NCBI GenBank assembly: GCA_934654755.1
Contig: CAKUGQ010000010.1
Coordinates: 8,107-72,106, forward strand
Direction: 5' to 3'
DNA length: 64,000 nt
DNA from: an uncultured Oscillospiraceae bacterium
GTDB taxonomy: Bacteria; Bacillota; Clostridia; Oscillospirales; Oscillospiraceae
The position numbers were made by a program, and so were the translations under genes. Each line of letters begins with the position of its first letter. The stretch's first letter is position 1. Shown here one piece after another: positions 27,101 through 35,400 of this stretch. The notes under the pieces were generated by a model, which had not been told where the DNA came from, ran no database searches, and worked only from the letters and a program-made list of their open reading frames with translations.

Positions 27101-27600
27101 CGCAGCGCGGTACGGCGATCCATCTGGCGATGCAGTTTGTCGACTACGCCTGCTGTGAAACGGTGGAGGGAGCGACACGGGAGCTGGAACGGCTGGTTGC
27201 GCAGCATTTTTTGACTGCGCAGCAGGCGCAGGCCGTGGAGCCGCAGACGCTGGTGCGCTTCTTCCAAAGCCCGACGGGACAGCGGGTGCTGCATGCGGAA
27301 AAGATTGTGCGCGAGTTTAAGTTCTCTGTGCTCGAGAATGCCGAACGGTTCGACAAGGCGCTGAGCGGTGAAACGGTTCTGCTTCAGGGCGTGACGGACT
27401 GCTGCATCCTTGAGCCGGATGGGCTGACGGTGCTGGACTTCAAGTCCGATCGCGTTGTGCCCGGTACGGAAGCCGAACGTGCGGCGTTTTACCGCGGTCA
27501 GCTTGACGCCTACAGCCGTGCGCTCTCGCGGATTTTTGAATGTCCGGTCAAAGAACGTGTCCTGTACTTCTTTGCGACCGATACCGCTGTGAGCATATGA
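24106..27600 (+). CDS. addA: ATP-dependent helicase/nuclease subunit A (AddA)
   Basis: A 1164-residue UvrD-type helicase with a C-terminal RecB-type nuclease. Walker A is SAAAGSGKT (~25-33), motif II is VDEYQDTN (~390-397), motif III is GDVKQSIYRFR (~422-432), motif VI is LYVAMTRAKQKL (~830-841), and the nuclease metal motif is VLDFKSDR near 1109-1116. With AddB it resects DNA ends to a Chi-like site for RecA loading. ATG 24106 overlaps the addB end. Confidence 0.95.
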   Translation: MMAEIRLTENQRAVVEDRGGTLLVSAAAGSGKTKVLIDRVLARVSDERCNVDDFLMITFTQAAASELRGKLLTELSRRLTEQPENRHLQHQLSRVYLAQISTVHAFCGAILREYVHRTSLPADFRVSDEQENAALRDKAMQRLLAELYAHVRENADYAAALEMLGAGRDERRLRELIYALLSSVQAYPDPNARIEAFERMVDVSDCSDAGQTVWGAYLLEEARVRLRDCMEMLRSAQSRAQENESVVKYAPTFASDAEMLDALLQAQSWDDFRSVDTRFDRLPTIRGCADPDTQEQLKAVRKRVKDEVERIRRDFSVASCEALADLALCMPALRGLLRLTKRFGEIYCEEKRRRHLLDYDDLEHEAYRLLCRDGRPTAAARELSSRYVEIMVDEYQDTNAVQDAVFSALGETEGKLFFVGDVKQSIYRFRLADPSIFLSKYLHFADRGEARDGAPRRILLSDNFRSDPQILAATNDVFSLLMTPRIGGLYYTDAEALCPGLRHPEPEMPAVELHVVDAVSDDEQDAPNGRTETEAAWLAERIRRMLDGECLTEGEQIRPIRPEDIVILLRSLRGKAPVYTSALRSRGIPCVCGNDDLFSAEEIRFLCAFFQILSNPHQDVPLLTVLFSPVVGMQADTLARIRAAQRSGDLFDILSASEEAECFASLLRRLRREARLVPVRELLDALDDETDFMNIYGAMGAQKRRNMEEFYAIADEYDRSGSLGLPGFLRRLEQLRQRGRSADAGNASGAIRIMSIHKSKGLEFPVVVLADLCKPFNMLDLRQDVLTDPELGIGCSALDAGRGVIFSTIAKTAIGSRSRRESLSEEMRILYVAMTRAKQKLLLSCCAKGLPSRLTRLAQELTVPPSAALIERALCPGDWILMTALLRSEAGELFRRAAYPAQRRASEYPWRIEWHDAVQTQTSVRPQETTEAAPVLPQPQFLPPYAHKTATRTPAKLTATQLKGRAADEEVADSVPSATVTIRRPKPRFMAGLRPLTPAQRGTAIHLAMQFVDYACCETVEGATRELERLVAQHFLTAQQAQAVEPQTLVRFFQSPTGQRVLHAEKIVREFKFSVLENAERFDKALSGETVLLQGVTDCCILEPDGLTVLDFKSDRVVPGTEAERAAFYRGQLDAYSRALSRIFECPVKERVLYFFATDTAVSI

Positions 27601-27632
27601 AAAAAGCCGTCCCGATTTCGGGACGGCTTTTC
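27601..27632. terminator. Bidirectional terminator between addA and rpe
   Basis: AAAAGCCGTCCCGA and CGGGACGGCTTTT around TTT, shared by the convergent genes. Confidence 0.88.
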
Positions 27633-27637
27633 TGCGT

Positions 27638-28288
27638 TTATTCTTTGACTGCGCGGACGAACTCCGCCGGGTCGGGAGATTTGAAATAAGCGCTTCCGGC
27701 AACGAGGACATTCGCGCCGTTTTCCCGGCAGAGCTTTGCCGTTTCGCGGTTTACGCCGCCGTCCACCTCCAGCTCGCAGGCAGGGTTCTGTGCGTCGATA
27801 TAGTCACGGATGGCTCTCAGCTTCGGCATCATATCCGCCATGAAGGTCTGCCCGCCGAAGCCCGGCTCGACGGTCATGACGAGGATCAGGTCGCAGTAGG
27901 GCAGGAAAGGAAGCACCGCCTCGGCGGGCGTTTTCGGCTTGACGCAGAGAGCGGCACGCACACCGCATTCACGGATCTTCTTCAGCGCGAGCAGAGTGTT
28001 TTCCGCCGTATCTGCCTCCACATGTACGGTCAGGATATCGCTTCCTGCCTTGCAGAACTGCTCGACATAACGCAGGGGACGGTCAATCATCAGGTGAACG
28101 TCCAGCGGCAGCGCGGTGATGCGTCGGATGGCGGCGACCACGGGAATGCCAATGGTGATGTTCGGAACAAAAATGCCGTCCATCACATCCACATGAACAT
28201 AGTCCGCTCCGGTGGGCGCAAGCGCGCGGATGTCGCGCTCCAGATTGACAAAATCCGCAGAAAGAATCGAGGGGGCAACCTTGACCAT
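27638..28288 (-). CDS. rpe: Ribulose-phosphate 3-epimerase
   Basis: A 216-residue TIM barrel of the pentose phosphate pathway. Metal and catalytic segments are HVDVMDGIFVPN (~32-43), DVHLMI (~64-69), MTVEPGFGGQTF (~137-148) and EVDGGVN (~172-178). ATG 28288 follows GGAGG by five bases; the open frame continues to 28507 but without family sequence. A strong promoter lies at 28370-28398. Confidence 0.95.
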   Translation of the reverse strand: MVKVAPSILSADFVNLERDIRALAPTGADYVHVDVMDGIFVPNITIGIPVVAAIRRITALPLDVHLMIDRPLRYVEQFCKAGSDILTVHVEADTAENTLLALKKIRECGVRAALCVKPKTPAEAVLPFLPYCDLILVMTVEPGFGGQTFMADMMPKLRAIRDYIDAQNPACELEVDGGVNRETAKLCRENGANVLVAGSAYFKSPDPAEFVRAVKE

Positions 28289-28369
28289 AAGAACCTCCGG
28301 GGGCCATTGGCATAGAATAAAGCGGCGGCTTTGCGGAAGCTCCGTCCGCGCCGGGCCGCTTCGCCTGCT

Positions 28370-28398
28370 ATTATAGGGCAAGGATCGGAAAATGTCAA
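28370..28398 (-). promoter_or_regulatory. Consensus promoter of rpe
   Basis: Minus strand TTGACA (28393-28398), a 17-base spacer and TATAAT (28370-28375). Both hexamers match the consensus perfectly. The rest of the 28289-28616 gap holds the DUF4830 terminator and a GCCGGGTG/CACCCGGC inverted repeat near 28456-28512; no gene is seen. Confidence 0.9.
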
Positions 28399-28538
28399 TT
28401 CCACGTCCGAAAATGTCGCCGTTCTCTGTCGATAAGGGAACAAGGCGGACAGTGCCGTAAAAATCGGCCGGGTGTGCCCGAATGCGTACGCTGCGTATCG
28501 GATGCACCCGGCTGTTTCAAAGGCAGTCAGGCAAGTGT

Positions 28539-28582
28539 AAAAAGGATTCCGGTATTCAGCCGGAGGCAGAATGCCGGAATCC
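28539..28582 (-). terminator. Terminator after the DUF4830 gene
   Basis: Read on the minus strand, GGATTCCGGCATTC and GAATACCGGAATCC form a long stem with one mismatch, followed by TTTTT. Confidence 0.8.
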
Positions 28583-28616
28583 GCGCAGGACGCTTCGGCG
28601 ATGCCGTGCGCCCGTA

Positions 28617-29168
28617 TCAGCTTGCCGACGGGGAGGACGGCTCCGTCGGCTCCTGTGTCTCGCTTGGTGCGGTGGACTGGCTGACGGCAGGTGTTTTTGC
28701 AGGCTTTTTGAAGCCGTGAATCACGCCGTTCGGTGCCGAATCGGTTACATCGCCGCCAATGATCTGTCCGTCGTAGACCAGCACGGTTGCATAGACGGGG
28801 GCCGTAGCGTCGGGGTAGTTGAGAATTTCATACACAAAGCGTTGAATTTCCTTGCCGGCGTATTGGGTCAGGTCGAAGCCCTGGCTGATCTGCAGTTCAT
28901 TGTAGCGGGCAAAGACACGGTTCTCCGATCCCTCGGGTACCTTGACCTTCTGCGTTTTGACCGGCTCGGCATTGACGCTCCAGCCGTAGGTGGCAAGGTA
29001 GGCGACGCGCTCGTCGTTGGACGCACCCGATGGTGTGCTTACGCTCGGATCGATCGGATTATCCGTGCCGCCGCGCAGTAACAGCACGAGCAACAATACG
29101 ACCGCCGCCAGCGCAACGGCACCTGCGATGAGCTTGGGCTTGGATATTTTGGCTGTCAGAACAAACAT
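28617..29168 (-). CDS. DUF4830-type membrane-anchored protein
   Basis: A 183-residue protein with the family start MFVLTAKISKPK followed by one hydrophobic helix (~14-32). An extracytoplasmic domain (~48-150) has NDERVAYLATYGWSV and ends with VYDGQIIGGDVTD. The tail is rich in Pro, Ser, Thr and Glu. ATG 29168 follows GGAGGGAG; the 29 residues upstream have no family match. The function is unknown. It is divergent from the large protease gene. Confidence 0.75.
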   Translation of the reverse strand: MFVLTAKISKPKLIAGAVALAAVVLLLVLLLRGGTDNPIDPSVSTPSGASNDERVAYLATYGWSVNAEPVKTQKVKVPEGSENRVFARYNELQISQGFDLTQYAGKEIQRFVYEILNYPDATAPVYATVLVYDGQIIGGDVTDSAPNGVIHGFKKPAKTPAVSQSTAPSETQEPTEPSSPSAS

Positions 29169-29359
29169 TGAACTCCCTCCGAATACGGTTTTGTTGTGCT
29201 TCACTCTATGTCCCGAATGGGACAAATATGCGAAAAGAGCGGGGCGGCGCATCAACCGTCTTCAATGTATGAATATTCGACGCCTTTTACTACTTTATTT
29301 TTCATGCACTTTGGCCTGCTTTCCGAAAATATGAACATTTTCAGTCGAAAAATGAAATA

Positions 29360-29425
29360 ATTGACGCTAATATATCAATATTACATGTAATAAACATTGC
29401 TTTTTCTCGGTTGATATGATACTAT
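29360..29425 (+). promoter_or_regulatory. AT-rich promoter region of the S8 protease gene
   Basis: The 29169-29479 gap has no gene. It contains a perfect palindrome ATTACATGTAAT (29380-29391) and a plausible promoter TTGCTT (29397-29402), a 17-base spacer and TACTAT (29420-29425). The palindrome lies just upstream of the -35 and could be an activator site. AAAGGAG precedes the gene. The promoter is inferred and weaker than the others in this window. Confidence 0.4.
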
Positions 29426-29479
29426 TATATCGATAAATCTCGCAGTCCCGCGAGAAAAACGAATAAAGGAGCCCCAAAA

Positions 29480-32400
29480 ATGAAGAAGTATCGATTGCTC
29501 AGCCTGTTGCTGACGCTCGCTCTGCTGATCGGAATTGTTGCGCCTGCTCAGGCGCTCTCTTCCGGAAGCATGGCGCTCGACATGGAACAGGTTGAAAACC
29601 TTCGCCCGAACCCGCTTTATGCGGCCGGTGAGGACGAACAGACTCACGCACCGGACGAGATCGTCCGGGTCAGCATTCTTCTGGATACCCCCGGTGTTTT
29701 GGAAATGGGCTATAGCACGCGGTCCATTGCCGAAAACCGAAAGGCCATGGTCTACCGCGAGGAGCGCAAGGCCGAGCAGCTCAGCCTTACGAGCCGCATT
29801 GAGGCGCTCACGGGCGAAAAGCTCCATATTTGCCGCAGCCTTACGCTGACGGCTAACCTGCTGTCTGTCGAGCTGCCCTACGGGTGTCTGGATGAGATCC
29901 GTGCGTTGCCCGGTGTGCGCTCCATGGAGCTGGAAATGCGCTATGAGCCGGAGGAGTCGCCGGATACTTCCATTTCTCCCATCATGACCGGATCCACCGC
30001 GGCCTGGGCGGCTGGATATACCGGCGCCGGCACGCGCATTGCCATCATTGATACCGGCATCGATACCGATCATCAGTCCTACGATGCTGCGGCTTTCCGT
30101 TACAGCCTTGACAAGCTGGCCCAGCAGCCGAAGCTCCTGGATACGCAGGAGTTGGCCGGGATTCTGGACAAGCTGAGCATCGCCGGTGGCTATACGGCGG
30201 AGGATCTGTATCTAAGTGAAAAGATTCCCTTTGCCTTCAACTATGTTGACAGCGACCTTGACGTGACGCACGACAACGACCTGCAGGGTGAGCACGGCTC
30301 ACACGTTGCGGGCATTGCCGCGGCCAACGCCTATATCCCCGACGGAGAGAACTTTGTCGGCGCACTTGACGCGGTCAAGGCCGTCGGCGTTGCGCCCGAT
30401 GCACAGCTTATCGTGATGAAGGTCTTCGGCAAGGGCGGCGGCGCATACGATTCGGACTACATGATCGCCATTGAGGACGCCATCCTCCTCGGCTGCGACG
30501 CCATTAACCTCTCCCTCGGCGCGGGCAGCCCCGGCTTCTCCCGCAGTCGTACCTACACGGAGATTCTGGAGCGTCTGCAAACGGCGGATGCCGTCGTTAC
30601 CATCTCGGCAGGCAACGCCTATGCGTGGGCCGATCGCGCCAAGAACGAAGCCAAATCGCTTTATGACAGAGACGTCAGCTTCTCCACCACCGGTCAGCCG
30701 GGCAGCTTTAACAACTCTCTGTCTGTCGCCTCCGTGGATAATGTGGGCTTTACCCGCAAGTACATCCAGATCGGCGATATGATTATCTATTATAACGAAC
30801 CGACTACATTCACGAACGAACCGATCACGACATTGGCCGGAGAGCAGGAGTACATTTTCCTGGATAACGCCGGCAAGGATGCACAGTTCAAGGCGGTGAA
30901 AAGCGCCGTCAAGGGAAAGATCGCTTTCTGCTCCAGAGGCTCGACAAACTTCAGCAAGAAGGCGACCGCCGCAACCAAATACGGCGCCATCGCTACCGTC
31001 GTCTATAATAACACGGACGGTATGTTCAATATGGACCTGTCCGATTATACCGGCACCGCGCCCTGCATCAATATTTCGCAGGCCGACGCCGAGCGCATTA
31101 AGGCGGCGTCCACTCCCGTTACCGATAAGGACGGAAAGATTCTCTACTACACCGGCACAATGACAATCAGCACCGTGCCGCACAGCGTCGTTGAGCTGCC
31201 GGAGTACAAGTCCATGAGCAACTTCTCGTCCTGGGGTGTTCCCGGTTCTCTGCGTCTGAAGCCGGAGATCACCGCGCCCGGCGGCAACATCTGGTCCGTT
31301 GACGGTTCCGTCGAAGGCGGCAAGAGCTACGAGAATATGTCCGGTACCTCCATGGCTGCGCCGCAGATGGCCGGTATGGTTGCGCTCGTTGCGCAGTATA
31401 TCCGCGAAAAAGGTCTTGACACGCAGACCGGCCTGAGCGTGCGCCGACTGGCGCAGAGCCTGCTGATGTCCACCGCTACGCCGTTGGAACAGTCGGAGGG
31501 CAGCTTCTGGTCTGTGCTCAAGCAGGGCGCGGGTCTGGCCAATGCGAACGACGCGATTTCTGCCGATTGCTTCCTGACCATGAATTCCGACGCGACGGAT
31601 AGCTGGAACGACGGCAAGATCAAGGCCGAGTTGGGCGACGATCCGGAGCGTAAGGGTGTATACCGCTTCTCCTTTGCTGCGACGAACCTGACGCAGGAGC
31701 GCAGGACCTATACGCTTTCGTCAAGCCTGTTTACGCAGGGCCTGTTCACGCAGGGAGATTACCGCTATCTTGATACCAAGACGGCGGCGCTGCCTGCTGT
31801 CATCACCTATACGGTTGACGGCAAGGTGCTTATCCCCGAGGCACTCGTCTCCTGCGATCTGAACGGCGACGGCCGTACCGACGGCACGGACGCGCAGATC
31901 ATTCTGAATTACGCTGCCGGCCTGTCGGAAAGCATTGATCCCGCGGCGGACGTGAATGCCGACGGCAGCATCGACAGCTACGATGCCTATCTGATTCTGT
32001 ACGGTATGCAGACCGGTGAGTTCACGCTTGCACCCGGTGCGTCGGCTACCGTTACGGTGGAGATCACTCTGCCTGATACACTCAAGGCTGAGCTGGATGA
32101 AAACTACGTCAACGGTGCATACATTGAGGGATATACGTTCCTGCGGCCTGTTACGACGCAGGAGGGCGTCTCTGCGCCCGCCCATTCCGTGCCGATTCTG
32201 GGCTTCTACGGCAACTGGTCGGATCCCTCCATGTATGACTATGGTACTTACGTTGACCGTCTCTACGGTGATGAGACGCCCACCTATACGGGTGTTCTTG
32301 CGACCAATGCGCTGATTACGCGCTTTGCCGGACTGACCTCCGCTTACTACAATACCGTCAACAATTACCTGGTTGAGGACATCCTGCCTGAGGGCAGAGC

Positions 32401-35400
32401 GGCCATCAATGCTGCTGATACCATTTATGCGTATAAGTTTACCCTGATCCGCAACGCGGCTGCGCTGACCTGTGTCATCACGGACGAGTCCGGCAGAGAG
32501 CTCTACTTCGGACCCGTGACAACGGCGGCCACCAGCGCATACTATCACATGAATTCCGCCCAGTGGAGAAATCTTTCCACTGCCTATACCATCGATAAGC
32601 GCGTCGGCACGCTTGGTCTTGCCGAGGGTGAGCGTTTTACGGTTACACTCTATGCCGTGCCGGAGTACTATGAGGACGGCGGCGACATTACCGAAGAACG
32701 TATGCGCGCGCTGATCGCCTCCGGTGAGCTGGGCAAGGGCGTCAGCCTCAGCAGCACGCTGACCGTGGACAATACGGATCCCGAGCTGTATTCCGTTGCG
32801 AAGGACCTGTTTACCGGCGGTCTGCATATAACGGCGAAGGACAACCAGTACATCGCAGCCGTGCGTGTCTGCAACCCCACCGGCGACAAGGTGCTTGCGC
32901 AGACTGCCGTCGAGCAGACTGAGCCCGGCCAGACCGTTACCGCAAAGATCGATCTGAGCGGCGTGAAGGTGGGGCAGACCTGCCTTGTTCAGGTCATCGA
33001 CTACGCGGGCAACGCCGCGCAGGCGCTTGTTACCTACGGCGGCGAGCCGGAGGACTACTCCGGACGTCTGTTTGCCTTTACGGATTCCACCTATCTCGGC
33101 ACGGGCTACCGCTGGGTCAGCGTTGACCCCGACAAGCTCTATTACAACTCCTCCACGAAGAATGAGGGTATCGAAACCGCCGGCGCCACGGAGATCGCTC
33201 CGACTGCTGCGGAATATGTCAAGGGTTATCTTTATGCTGCGGCAAACGACGGCTACCTCTATGTCATGAAGCCCGGCGAATGGTCGCTTAACCGCAAGGT
33301 TGCGTGGTACGGCAAGGATATGGTGATCCGCGACATGGCTTATAACCGCAAGGACGGCAAGCTCTATGCGCTGGACAACCAGAATAACATCTATACCGTC
33401 GATCTTCTCACCGGTGCGATGGAAAAGGCGTTCACCGTCAGCATCACGAACCCCAAAGCTACGCCGGCGCAGTTCGACACGTTCAAGTACCTGCTTTCGC
33501 TGGCCATTGACGCCGACGGAAACTTCTATTCCGTCAACCGCTCGACCAGCAACCTCTACAGCTTCCTGTACCGCTGGACGCTGGACGAAGTGGTTGACGG
33601 CGAGATCGTCGACCTGCCGCCTATTGTCAATGCAGCGGATGCCTATACGGGACAGTACAGCGTCTGCTACGGCGCAATGACCTATGACGAAGCGAACGAC
33701 CGCCTGCTCTTTGCCTCCAGCGCTTCCGCGTCGGGCGGCGGTACGCAGTTCCTTGTGACCTTCGACCTGGAAACGGGCAAGGCAGTCAAGGTCAACAGCA
33801 CATACTACTACAAGAAAGAGACTGAGGCGAGCAAGCTCCAGCCTACTCTTTGGACGCTGGTCTATATTCCCGAGGGCGAAACGGCGGACTATTCCACCGG
33901 TACGCCGACCGGCCTTGAGATCCGCCGCGAGAGCGTGACCGTGCTTCAGGGCTGTCAGGCGCAGATCGTTGCCGACCTGTACCCGTGGGCGCTGACGGAT
34001 ACGGTTCTGCATTGGACGAGCTCCGATGAGCGGGTACTGACCGTGTCCAGCTCCGGCATGATTACCGCGCATACGCCCGGTACGGCGACCGTTACCGTGA
34101 CGACGAACGCACAGCCGAAGCTGACCGCGTCGTGTACCGTGACCGTAACCGAGGTGCCCGATCTCTCTCTGAACGCGCTCGTCTATTCGCCGGACGGCGG
34201 CAGCTATTGGGCGCAGTTCAATGTCCGTCAGCCCGGGAGCTGGCAGTCGCTCAGTGAAAAGCAGCGCAGTTATGCTGCGGGCGGCTTCCTCAACGGCATG
34301 ATCTATACCCACGACGGACAGAATGCCTACGCTATTGATCCGGAAACCTTCAACGCGGAGTTTGTGGCGGGACTTACCACGGCTCAGCTCTGGTCGGACG
34401 CCACTGCCGCGCCTCTGACCTCCGGCGGCGCCTTCGGTATGTTGGCAACGACCGCGGCATCCGGTACAAAGCTCCAGCTTATCGACATGGAGGCCAAGAA
34501 GATCTCTTCGGCACTGCTGGGCTTGAGCTTCAATGTCGATCCCATGGCCGTGTTGGCGTATAGTCATGAGGGCGTTCACTCCGTGCCGCCCTTCGGAGAT
34601 TTCCCGGCGGAATTCTTCTACGGCATGACCGAGAGCGGCAAGCTCTACAGAATCGAGTATTACAATGCCCTGGGCGGCTATTCTCTGGCCGAACCGGTTC
34701 TGCTGGCCGAAACAGGCTTGACCCTTACCGGCGTCAGTCAGGTCAACGGCAGCGCCTATGCCAGCCTGCACTTTGATTCTGCCAGCGGTTATCTGTTCCT
34801 TTCGCGCTACACGGAAGGCAATGTTGCGGAACTGTTTGCCATTGACCCGGAGACGGGCTATGTAACAAAGCTTGGAAACTTCGGCGCGGATATCTGGCCG
34901 GTTGTGAGTCTGTTTGCCTATGACCGCGCCGCGCAGCCGCAGCTCCAGCTCAGCCGCACGCAGGCCGAGATGTTCGTCGATGACGACATGACGATCACGG
35001 CACGACTGATCGGAGCGAAGAGCGAACAGGCCCCGGTTTGGCGCTCAAGTGATGAGTCCATTGCCACCGTTGACGAAAACGGACGTGTCACCGCCCATGC
35101 AAAGGGCAGTGTCGTCATTACCGCACAGGTCGGTGAGATCAGCGCCTCCTGCGCCGTCACCGTCCTGCCTCTGACGAAAGCGGATCTGCGCTTCAATGCA
35201 CAGCTCAAAAACGAAAACGGCGCCTTCTGGGCGAGCGTATCCACAGCGGACGGCATCAGCGCCGTCAGTCTTGGCGAGGCAAAGACCGCACTCACGGGCG
35301 GTGGACTGCACGACGGACTGATCTACGGCAGTAACGGCGACTTTAAGGCTCCGTGCCGTCTGATGGAGGTCGACCCGTCTCACGGCTTTGCGGAGCGCAG

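Noticed and set aside
31721..34771. A 1016-codon open frame on the minus strand
   Set aside because: It mirrors the S8 protease gene; the composition is that of a GC-rich shadow frame with no recognisable domain.
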